From the NCBI GenBank assembly GCA_016987375.1, contig PJRA01000313.1:3260361-3324360 (forward strand): DNA of 64,000 bases, read 5' to 3'. Position numbers and translations under genes: made by a program. Numbering within the stretch: the first letter of the stretch is position 1; the number at the start of each line of letters is the position of its first letter. Below, piece after piece: positions 47,801-56,752 of this stretch. Under the pieces are notes generated by a model. It was not told the DNA's origin, did no database searches, and saw nothing but the letters and a program-made list of their open reading frames with translations. The DNA comes from Brachionus koreanus. Lineage: Eukaryota; Rotifera; Eurotatoria; Ploima; Brachionidae.

Positions 47801-50800
47801 GATTACAAAATAACTTAATTATCATTGAAAAAAAAATTAAAAAAACAAATCAAATAAAATGGGTCGAAAAATCCGTCCGGTCTTAGAGTGTTAAAAAAAA
47901 ATTAACTAATTAATATTTTTTATTAAAGATTTCAACAAATTCAATCTTTAACTCACTTATAAAAAAATATTTTGTTTAAGAGACGTAGAAAAAACATTTA
48001 TTTTATTTTGATGCTTTTTTTTTTGGCTATTTATTTAATTTTTAATCTAAATTGTAAATTTTTTTCTTGATTACCCTAACAAATAAAATTATTGTTTATT
48101 TTTCAGATTTACAATTCTTTCAGATTCTCAATAGCATGGTCATCTGACTAATTAAAAATCAAATGTGTGAAAATCTTAGCTAAAAAATTAAGCATAAAAG
48201 GATAGGTATTCGGTGCCAATTATAAAGGCTTTTTTTTAAAATAAAAAATGAACTTTTACAAAAAAGATAAAATGTAAAACATAATTTAATATTGATAATT
48301 AACAATAAAGTGTTTTTTTTTAAATCTGAACTTAGAATTATAGAATCGAGATTAACTTGGTAGGATTGAGAGTCCTTTAGAGTGTGATAAAATTTACAAT
48401 TAAATAAAATTTATATTTAAATATTTAGACTGAATTTAAGTAAATGACAAAAATTTGATGCGGAGACAAATATTCATGAGTAGCAAAACATAGTGAAGTA
48501 TTGTTGATAATTATACATGGATAAAATATTTTAAGACATAGACTTTAACATTGATAGTTTAGTTAATTTATTTTTGAAGAAAGTTGTTCTTAAAAGTTGA
48601 AAAAGAACATATTTTGGGAAAATCCAGACATTGTCCGAATGACAATAGCCTTCGTTTAAACCCTCATTACAATATTATGTAAAAAGTTAAATTTCAGAAA
48701 ATTATTGGTACTTATAGAAGCAAAATATAGTCCAAGACAGAATGGTGTTAGTGTCTTTTATTAGGGAGTAAATTTTAAAATTGACAATTTACTGAAATAG
48801 ACTATTCTAGACACTAACGACTCGCTTTGTTAAGAAATGATATCTTTGCATACAAATTTTCATTCTTCTTTAAAAATAAATTTTTATTTCAATTAAAAAA
48901 TTGTTTTGTAGATAATTCCATAATTTCTTCTAGTATGAATTTTTTTTATAATAAAGATGAATTAAAAAATTTAAAATAATAAAGATGGATTTTTAATGAA
49001 TTTTTGTTCTTGATTCAATAAAAAAAATTCTATGAATTTAAGTTTAACAAAAATTTTTTAATTTAAAAAAAAATAGAGCTTTAAGTCCAAATTTTTTTAT
49101 TTAAAATAGAAATCCAAACTAAAAAAACTATTTTATTTCCAAGATACATCTCAATTCAAGGCAATGGATCATTAACACCAAGCGAATTAGAAAAGTGTTG
49201 GCGTCAGCGTTTATACTTGTTGCCAATAATGTATGTGTCTAGCAAATTAGACGATCAACAAACTCAAAAACAATTCAATTCAAAAAATTTAACAAATTCG
49301 CTAGGTCTGAGCAATTTGACGCAATCTCAAATTCCAGCTTCGATGGTCCAAAATCCATTTTACACACAGAGATGTGACATATTTCATCGAAAATCCGAAG
49401 ACGAGCTTCTTTTCTATCGCGATTATCACTTTCTTAAATTTATGGAAGGCCTGAATAAACTAAACCGGGCGGACGATCGTCGTCTATACAGTCGTTCAAC
49501 AGTCCACTACATAGATTTGATTAGCAGCCAACCTAGCGTATTCCAAGATCAAGTTCAAGCAGTGTCGGCAATTACAGTCGCTTTGACTCAAAATAGCACA
49601 CAGACAAATCTCAACAAGAATCCCATCAGTCAATTGCCAAATATACCAAAAAAATGCCAAATAAACCAAAATGTCAAACTGCCAAGTCCAAAAATATATC
49701 TACTTCATCGAGTAGCCAAATATTTACAAACATCGGATCCAATTCTTAAAAACGAAATCACAACTTATCTGATAAACGAATATCAAACTCACATGCTTAA
49801 TCAAACTAGTGGCATACCATTTATTCAGCATAAAAATGATATACCATTATATTGCTTTGTAAGTGCCGAGGCTGTATGGTGGTGCATTGAGCACATAAAT
49901 GATTGCACAACTGAGTCAGACGCCATTTTAATAATGCAGATAATGATCGACTTTGAAATAATCAAACACATCAGCAGAACTCAAAAGTTGTTTGTTCACG
50001 GCTTTTATCTCTACTATTTTATAACGAATGAAACTCTGAATCATGAATTGTACACAAAAGACTATTGTGAGGTCGGATTTGTTGATATAGAAAGCCATAA
50101 TCTATTCTATAACAAATGTCCATTAGTATCATGCAAGCATTTGCTGCCAGAATGCACCAACACTTTGCCAATATCGGCTAAGAGCTTATTTGAATCTTAC
50201 ATAAACTTGTTCAAAAATTATTCAAACACTCGCTTTGCCAACTCTTGTCCAGATGGTATTTTGAAATTGGTAAATGTAGATGTTGATCCGAACAGAAAAT
50301 CTAACCGAGTTGAGTGGGCCTCGGCAGTCTATCGCTCTCATTATCATCAGCTGTGTGCTTTTGAACTAGAAGTTCAATGGGAAGTGGCCACATGCTCTCT
50401 TTTATCCGAGACTGTTAGTTCTTGGGCTAAATTGTCGAATCGTTACAATTACCACATAATTCCGGCTCCAATCGATCCTTTCGCTTTTCCTCTAGTTCAA
50501 AATTCTGATCCTCTACGAGGTCCAATTTATATTCTTCTAAATCTACGATGCATCATTTCCAATAACAAAATTCTTTTCCAGGATATAATTGACGAAAAGT
50601 ATCGTGCTTGCTTTGAGGAATTGTTCAACGAAAAATATTCAAGTAGTCCTAATCTATCGTCATCTGGATCTAATTCGGACTCTTCTTCGATCGGCTCCTC
50701 CATTACCGGTTGCACAAAAGCCGAGCTTATTATCGAATACTTGAATGAAAATTATCCGGAATTTTTGTTTTTTTTGTATCAAAAGCATGAAAATCGGGAT

Positions 50801-51763
50801 GACTTGGACAGAAAATTGGCCGATGTTGATTTTATACGCACTGAAATATTTGATTTTGTAGAATATGAGCGAATAATCCGTCTAATTAGCTTTCAAGAGG
50901 CCATATTGGAAAAGTTTGGTTTCATTAGAAATACGGCTGTGGTCAAAAACATTTTTACTGAAGAAGATCATACATTTTTTATACACGCATCTGGAGGCAT
51001 GTTTGTTCAAATTCCAAACTATTACAACAATTATTCGAATCGAAGCCGTCATCCGTCAACAAACAATAACTTTTCGGATCAATCAAAACAATCAATTAGG
51101 AGTTTAGAGGCAAGCAAAGAGAAACTAATGCGAAAAGACTTGGTTGACGGAAATGGAATTTCATGGAGGAAAAATCCAAGTACCAGCAGCTCGGCCAAGA
51201 TTTGTTCTTCCAATTGTTCGTCCTATTCTCAGATTCCAAATCAGATAAGGGAACGAACGAGCACCAAATCGCAGCATATGCATTTTTTGATACTTAACGA
51301 AAAAAATTATCTGGTCGATTCGATGAACTCGGTCGAGAAACGACTCGAAATCGAAAGCTTTAGAAGAGAACAAAACACGGATGAAATTAAGAATGATTTG
51401 CTATTCAAGCCGAAATTAAGTAATCCTAGGATATCGGCTAAAATAGAAAAAATAGATCAGATTCAGCATCAACATCAGAAAGAGCAGATGTTGTTGCAAA
51501 ATTTTGGAAGTGCTGACCAAACCACGTATCAAAAATACATGGCGCAGAGTGAACGCCGAAAAATTCCGTTCTACGATGGAACGGGCACTTTCATTGGTTT
51601 TTTTTGGTCGTGGAATTTTATGCTGGCCAAAAAATGGCGAAGTCAGTATACCGGTGACGAACAATTTCAAGATAATATGCTATCTGATTTTAGACTGTTT
51701 TGTTCAAATCAGGATGGAAGGTTGGAAAAATTTTTTAACGATGTGCGCGATCAATTAAAATAA
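41846..51763 (+). CDS. DEPDC5: GATOR1 complex subunit DEPDC5 (Iml1)
   Basis: Largest subunit of GATOR1, which with NPRL2/NPRL3 inactivates Rag GTPases and so inhibits TORC1 at the lysosome when amino acids are scarce. Five exons: 41846-42008, 42057-42737, 45370-46615, 46675-47466, 49144-51763, in phase, 1833 aa (human about 1600). Order: N-terminal domain with a Ser-rich insert; SABA domain (NVTIVDKASVMLDLVEVHFK to [20 protein letters not shown]); a disordered Ser/Asp linker; SHEN region (WKSLTTPALFPLTIDY, GYYRLSLGRIFHELFYIVDP); DEP domain around YCFVSAEAVWWCIEHIN; and the C-terminal domain ending WNFMLAKKWRSQYTGDEQFQ. Introns 2 (2.6 kb) and 4 (1.7 kb) are transposon graveyards. Confidence 0.97.
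43079..43529. mobile_element. Foldback MITE, copy 2, with extended outer arms
   Basis: A 451-bp palindrome in DEPDC5 intron 2. The inner part (GCAATGTGACTTTTC..., with AACTGTAGG, GTCTGC and GCAGGC blocks) is homologous to the element at 18271-18601. Its arms differ from each other at about one base in ten. The outer 60 or so bases of each arm, from AAATTATAAAATTTTTG to AATAATAGCACT, are absent from the other copy and are identical between arms. No open frame. Confidence 0.85.
44644..45100 (-). mobile_element. Degraded LINE ORF2 (type B)
   Basis: The minus strand reads IYLGSVISKNETSQEGIQNI at 45100-45019 and, further on, ELGWLRHILRMPTDIIPRVS then LSWIPKGKRNAGRSRK at about 44775-44650. These are consecutive conserved blocks of LINE reverse transcriptase C-termini (YLGSVIS.. 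and LRWLGHVLRMP..), in the expected order. A stop follows. Sequence up to about 45235 and down to about 44580 may also belong. In DEPDC5 intron 2. Confidence 0.75.
47657..47894. mobile_element. TTAA-flanked piggyBac-type MITE, copy 3
   Basis: The best preserved copy, 238 bp, in DEPDC5 intron 4. Left end TTAACACTCAAAAGTCGGAGG and right end, reverse-complemented, TTAACACTCTAAGACCGGACGG. The inverted termini are about 20 bp and both sit on TTAA. The left 80 bp match the copies at 9252 and 13330. No coding capacity. Confidence 0.88.
48190..48660. repeat. Dispersed repeat shared with 62530-63010
   Basis: Blocks shared in the same order with the ENO4 intron: GAACTTAGAAT..AGATTAACTTGGTA near 48338, then GACAAATATTCAT near 48463 and GATAATTATACATGGATAAA near 48509. 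Identity between blocks is high, with indels between them. It may be LINE 3' sequence, since an ORF2 remnant on the minus strand lies just beyond at 48791-48865. Confidence 0.6.
48791..48865 (-). mobile_element. LINE ORF2 C-terminal remnant (type A), copy 4
   Basis: The minus strand reads ICMQRYHFLTKRVVSV, then a stop in place of tryptophan, then NSL. This is the same motif as at 28812-28905 (CMQRYHFLTSRVVNVWNSL). In DEPDC5 intron 4. Confidence 0.7.
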
Positions 51764-52205
51764 AAAAGATTTAAATTTTCTGGTTTTATTTATTTTTTTC
51801 CAAATGGAATTGAATAGAAAATTTTATTTTTTTGATTTGAATTTTTTTTAAAAAAAACTATTTAGTGTAAATTTTCGTTATTTTTGTTTTTGAATTCTTT
51901 TTTTTATTTTGATTTTTAATTTGAAACTGTTTTAAGAATAAAATTTAAAATAAAAGCTGTTTTTTTTTTGGTTCATTATTTTTTAATTATAAAAAAATGT
52001 CACTATCCTTTGGCTTTTTATAAACAACAGTTAAGTTAAAACCTTGAAATGTAGCTGTTTTTATAGAAATATTCAAAGAATGTTTCAAGAGTGTTTATTT
52101 AAAATTTTTGTTTGGATTTGCTTTATTTTTTTTAAGGATTTATCAAGGATTTTTTTTAATATAAATATTAGATGATATTTTTGTGATTTAAAATAGAGTT
52201 AAAAA
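51764..52205. other. DEPDC5 3' region and LEA promoter
   Basis: AT-rich, 442 bp. An AATAAA at 51938-51943 is a likely DEPDC5 polyadenylation signal. The part near 52205 should carry the LEA promoter; I see no defined stress-response element. Confidence 0.5.
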
Positions 52206-52883
52206 ATGTCTTCAACAAAGTCGGGTGAAGTCTCCGAAAAAGCAAAAGAAACAGGCGAAGCTGCCAAAGAGCGAATGAGCGAAATGGCTCAGGGGGCCCA
52301 AGAAAAGGCCGGTGAATATGCTCAAAAGGCAAAAGAAAGTGGCCAAGAAGCTAGGGAGAAAATGGGAGAAATGGCCGAAGGTGCCAAGGAAAAAGCTGGT
52401 GAGTATATGCAAAGCGCCAAAGAAAGTGGGCAGACTGCTCAAGAAAAAGCTTGTGAAATGGCTAAAGGTGCTAGAGAAAAAGCTGGTGAATACACCCAAC
52501 AGGCTAAAGAAAGTGGACAGGAAGCATCAAGTAGACTTGGTCAAATGGCTCAAGGAGCAAAAGAAAAAGCCAGCGAATATGTTGAAAGTGCAAAAGAAAG
52601 TGGACAAGCAGCTCGAGAACGAATGGGCGAAGTGGCTCAGGGTGTGAGAGAAAAAGCTGGCGAATATGCTCAAAGTGCTAAAGAAACTGGACAGCAAGCA
52701 GCTGGAAAAGTAGGCGAAATGGCCCAGGGTACAAGAGAAAAAGCTGGCGAATATGCTCAAAGTGTAAAAGAAACTGGACAGCAAGCAGCTGGAAAAGTAG
52801 GCGAAATGGCCCAGGGTACAAGAGAAAAAGCTGGCGAATATGCTCAAAGTGTAAAAGAAACTGGACAGTTTATTTCAAAATAG
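52206..52883 (+). CDS. LEA-like (group 3 type) desiccation-protection protein
   Basis: Intronless, 225 aa. Nearly the whole protein is seven tandem 29-residue units of the form EKAGEYAQSAKESGQ followed by EAREKMGEMAQGAK, the last cut short. Composition (Ala, Glu, Lys, Gly, Gln; no Trp or Pro) and amphipathic periodicity are those of group 3 LEA proteins, which are unfolded in water and form helices on drying. Units 5 and 6 are almost identical at the DNA level, so the array expanded recently. There is no signal peptide or targeting motif, so it is probably cytosolic. The second LEA-like gene lies 3 kb away on the other strand. The last 40 bases overlap the antisense end of the TBC gene. Confidence 0.85.
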   Translation: MSSTKSGEVSEKAKETGEAAKERMSEMAQGAQEKAGEYAQKAKESGQEAREKMGEMAEGAKEKAGEYMQSAKESGQTAQEKACEMAKGAREKAGEYTQQAKESGQEASSRLGQMAQGAKEKASEYVESAKESGQAARERMGEVAQGVREKAGEYAQSAKETGQQAAGKVGEMAQGTREKAGEYAQSVKETGQQAAGKVGEMAQGTREKAGEYAQSVKETGQFISK

Positions 52884-54608
52884 TTGCTTTTATTAAATTT
52901 TGAAAATGTCTCGAAAAAATCCATTTCATTTTCGATCGTATTGAGCACTTCATTTCTTAGTTCAAGCATTAGTGATATGCAAATAAATAGATCAAAATTG
53001 TACAAATTCTTGACATTGATATTTTTTAGTGTTGCATTGTGAAATTCAATATAACGACTTGATAAGACTTCGAGACATTTTTGGTATTCACTTGTTGATT
53101 TAAAGCATCTCTTAAAATTCAATAAAAGCCATTCATGACAAAAATTAAAATTATCTAAGTTAAATGAGCCTAGCTTTTGATAATACTCGGGATCGATAAT
53201 TTCAAATAGATATTTTAAATGAGCTAATTTTTTGGACATCCCCGAGTCACTAAAATAGTGTGCCGCGTTAGTTTTTAAAGAGTGGCTATCAGTAATTTGA
53301 ATCGTATTCAAAGTAATCGTGCTTTTGGAATATGTGTCTTTTAGCATGTAGTTAGAAAAGCACCAATAGACTATAGATTCTTGGTCAAATACACTCATAA
53401 AAACACTTGCTATTTCATTCATTCTATAAAAAAATAAATTTAGAAAAAATAGTAAAAAAATAAAATTTATTTTGATCAAATTTAAATTTAATTTTTAAAA
53501 ACATTATTTAAACTAAATAAAAAAATATTTTTTTAAGAAAAATATCCAAGTTTAAATTTAAAAAAAAAAAGTCTAATAAGTTTTTTTATCAATTTTTTTG
53601 GGTAAAATCTTCAAAAATTTTTAATATTAAATTTTACTGACCCTTGAGTATATCCTAAATCTAAGCATCCTTTGTTAAACATTTCATCACTAGAGCTTTG
53701 ATTAAAAGCTGAAAATGTGATCAATATATTTCGAAGACAACTTTTAATTTTGGCACTTTCTTCTAAATTATTTGCATCTATCTCAATCAAAAATCCTGTT
53801 CTTTCTATATCCTTATCGATTTGCTTAATATCATTCATAAGCTTTCTATTGTTGACTCTCTTTCTAGAAACATTCAATATGCTTTGGATCTTAAGATAGT
53901 CTAAATTTATATCTTGTTTTTCTTCAAAGTGATTTTCAATGGGGGTCCTATGACTTCGATAGAAATCGCCAGTTAAATCAATTGAACAGTTGAAATCAAT
54001 ACCAAGAGAAGGAATAGTATCATCTAATGCCCCAAAATATAAAATTTAAAAATAAATTCATTCTAAAATTACATTCATCTTCTTTGACTTTTAAAGATAA
54101 TATATTTTGATGTATTTTCGACCATCTATTCTTTAAAAGTTCATACTCAACAAGTTTTTCATATCTTTTAACGAAACGTTCTCTTAAAAAAAATTTAAAG
54201 TCTTTATTTTTTTTTTAATATTTTTATTTTAATTATTCAGATTGAAAAATTAAAAAAATAAAAAAAAGTTATTTCTTTAGGATTTTTTTTAAATACTCAA
54301 TTAATAAAAAAATCTTTTATTTGAAATTTTTCTCAATTTTTTTTACCTTTTGGTTGACTTGAAAGGATAAAATTGAAACAAAAATCTCCATACAATTTGT
54401 CTGTAATTATCGGCAATGCCATCTTAAAAATTTCTTAAAATTTTGAAATATTGTTAAAATAAAATTTTGTTGTTTTTTTTTCTTTAAAAATAAGCATTAT
54501 TAATTAATGCTTACCATAAAAAACAGTTTTTCTAAATTCATGTTCTCTTATGAGTCGAAAGTCTTGATCAAAAAATTCTAAAAACCTTTCCGAATCGATT
54601 GGCTTCAT
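52844..54608 (-). CDS. TBC-domain Rab GTPase-activating protein
   Basis: Stimulates GTP hydrolysis by a Rab. Five exons: 54608-54515, 54422-54347, 54182-54073, 54023-53642, 53423-52844, in phase, 413 aa. The domain begins EHEFRKTVFYDGIADNYRQI, then VWRFLFQFYPFKSTKRERF. The arginine finger lies in IKQIDKDIERTGF (IxxDxxR) and the glutamine finger in LGYTQGMNEIAS (YxQG); both are intact. FDQESIVYWCFSNYML and NFCHEWLLLNFKRCF complete the domain. The start resembles TBC1D25/TBC1D15-type proteins; the exact subfamily is unclear. The ending EINCPVSFTL is read from the strand opposite the LEA gene. Confidence 0.9.
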
Positions 54609-54818
54609 TTTAAAAATAAATAATAAAAGTAAAATAAAAAACTTTAGTTCATATGACAAAAAAAAAGATAAGTCTTTTACAGCTAAAATTTTGTCTTTTA
54701 AAATAAAGTAAATTAAAATATTTTTATAAAAATAAAAACTATTTTAACATATATTTAGCATTCAAAAATATTTTTTTATTTTAATTTAAAATTTTTTTCA
54801 TTTTTCAATTGAAAAACA
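54609..54818. promoter_or_regulatory. Candidate bidirectional promoter, TBC/MAT1
   Basis: 210 bp between the divergent ATGs. A/T homopolymer tracts only; no named motif. Confidence 0.45.
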
Positions 54819-55751
54819 ATGGACGAAATTGAAACATGTCCACATTGCAAAACAAGTAAATACAATAAACCAAACATGAAATTGATGATCAATATATGCG
54901 CCCACGTCTTGTAAAAATTGATTTTTTAAAATTATTGGATTTTTTAAAATTTAGTCATATTTCTAATTTAGATGTGAAACTTGTGTTGAACAGTTATTTT
55001 ATCGAGGTTCTGGTCAATGCCCCAAATGTAAGCGTTTGCTTAAAAAAAGCGAGTTCAGAGACAAAATATACGAGGACACTTATATTGAAAAAGAGGTGGC
55101 TATTCGCAAAAAATACTACAAGGAGTAATTTTATTAAGCATTCTTATTATTAAATTAATTTCTTAATAATATTTTAAAGTCTAATTCGTAGCGAAAATGA
55201 GTTTCCTAGTTTAAGGGAATTTAACGATTATCTCGAAACTGTTGAAACACTAAGTAAGAAATATAATTTTTTCATTATTACATTCTTGAACAATATTCAA
55301 TCAAGTTTTTAATCTGGCAAATGAATTAGATGAGGAACAATCTCTTAAAAAAATTGAAGAACTTAAAAAAGAAGCTAAAGAAAGCGCTAAAAACCGATCA
55401 AGAGTAAGCAATTGAATGTTTTAAATTAGTGTAAATTTAAATTCAATTAATTATAGATAATCATGGAACCTAAAAAAGAAAATCAACTGTATGAATACAC
55501 TCCTTATAGTTTTTATCATCATGGTCCAAGTATGCCAAGTATGACAGAAATATTACAAAAGTAAATTGAATGTAAAAAAATAACTGTTTGATATTAAGTT
55601 ATTTTTTAGTTATTCCTTGAACATGGGCTCAAATTCCTATAATCTAGCATGTGGCTTTCCACCTTATGTTCCAATTCAACGTTTCCTGAATGATTCATTC
55701 GCTGATCTTTATTTCACAGTTCGCAGTTATCCCGCTTTAGATGGTCAATAA
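54819..55751 (+). CDS. MNAT1: CDK-activating kinase assembly factor MAT1, short form
   Basis: Assembles CDK7-cyclin H and anchors it to TFIIH. Six exons: 54819-54910, 54972-55124, 55192-55253, 55306-55403, 55457-55560, 55610-55751, in phase, 216 aa, well below the usual 300 or so. The N-terminal C3HC4 RING is complete: CPHCKTSKYNKPNMKLMINI, CAHVLCETCVEQLFYRGSGQ, CPKCKRLL. The family block FRDKIYEDTYIEKEVAIRKK follows, then FPSLREFNDYLE. A coiled coil is present but short (LDEEQSLKKIEELKKEAKE). The hydrophobic C-terminus that binds CDK7-cyclin H is kept (GPSMPSMTEILQK to LNDSFADLYF). The missing part is the middle of the coiled coil. Confidence 0.93.
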
Positions 55752-55879
55752 AAGGCATTAATTTAATTAATCAAATAATAAAATTGAATCCTTCAACGAT
55801 ATTTTTGTAATCAAAATATTAATAAATTTTTTAAAAGATATTTTAACTTTTTATTTAAAATCTTAAATTAAACAAAAAA

Positions 55880-56344
55880 TTATCCACGAGTTGATTTTGA
55901 ATGTTCCTCAGATTCTGCCTTATGTCCAGAAAATCGCCTGGTTCTTTGCTTGATTATATCCCCAATGTGCTCAATTTTCTCTTTTCCTGCTCTGCTGGTA
56001 CTTTTAATAGTTTCTGAAACATAATCTTTTGCATGAATAAAACTCTCTGCTGCACTTTCCAGAATACTCTTAGTATGTCCCTTCATTTCTCCCCCTCTTT
56101 CCAGCGCTTTCCGATACGCTTCACCCGCTTTTTCTCTAGCCTCTTCAGTCATTTCCAGAGTTTTATCTTTAATTTCTTCAGAAAGCTCGCGGGCTCCTTG
56201 GATATATTCACCGGCTCTTTCTTTGGTCATATGTCCCAATTCACCCATTTTTTCTCTTCCTTTATGTCCCATTTGTTTCATTCTTTCCGAATTTTCATCA
56301 ATTACCTTCTTCGATTCTGGTGTTACAACTGGTTCTGTAGACAT
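55880..56344 (-). CDS. Second LEA-like protein
   Basis: Intronless, 154 aa from the ATG at 56344. The middle has the same units as the protein at 52206 (KGREKMGELGHMTKERAGEY, TEEAREKAGEAYRKALERGG), but the repeats are less regular and more diverged. The sequence is Lys/Glu/Ala-rich without Trp, and the C-terminus is basic then acidic (IIKQRTRRFSGHKAESEEHS). It is probably an older paralogue of the first LEA gene, with MAT1 and the TBC gene between them. A role in desiccation or stress is inferred from composition. Confidence 0.75.
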   Translation of the reverse strand: MSTEPVVTPESKKVIDENSERMKQMGHKGREKMGELGHMTKERAGEYIQGARELSEEIKDKTLEMTEEAREKAGEAYRKALERGGEMKGHTKSILESAAESFIHAKDYVSETIKSTSRAGKEKIEHIGDIIKQRTRRFSGHKAESEEHSKSTRG

Positions 56345-56752
56345 TTTCAAAATTTTAAATTATTGAAATTTGTAAGATTAGGCCAAATAATTTTCAACTT
56401 TTGTATATATCAAAAATTTTTTTGGTTTAAAAATAGAATTAATTCCAAAATTAGAGCCAGAAAAAAAGCAAAAAATTTTTATTTCAAGTATATTTCAAAA
56501 TTTCTTATAAGTTACACATTAAATCAAAAATTAAAAAATAAGAAAATTTTTGATAAAAATATTTACTTGAGAAAATTTTTTTTAAAAATATATCTATTCA
56601 GAAAACAATCTATTAAGAAGATGAAAAATAAAAAATAAAACCTAATTTAACTTTGTTCTGACTTATAAAACTTAAACGTCATATTCAATTTTTACTATCA
56701 AAGTATTGATGTTAATGAAAATTTTTAAAAATTAAGTTTTTTAATAAAAAAC
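56345..56752. promoter_or_regulatory. Intergenic between divergent LEA-like and SCFD2 genes
   Basis: 408 bp, A/T-rich, with no motif identified. The plus-strand open frame that crosses it is the antisense shadow of the LEA-like gene. Confidence 0.4.

Noticed and set aside
50527..51758. Open frames in other frames inside DEPDC5 exon 5
   Set aside because: Shadows of a conserved 2.6-kb coding exon.
52312..52847. Long open frames in other frames and antisense within the LEA gene
   Set aside because: They arise because the 87-bp repeat is open in several frames; composition is Lys/Trp- or Phe/Ser-biased and unlike any protein.
52206..52883. Tandem 87-bp units considered as a CRISPR-like or satellite array
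   Set aside because: Units are directly adjacent, coding and without spacers, in a eukaryotic genome.
56033..56638. 201-aa plus-strand open frame
   Set aside because: Antisense of the second LEA-like gene followed by AT-rich sequence; Phe-rich artefact.
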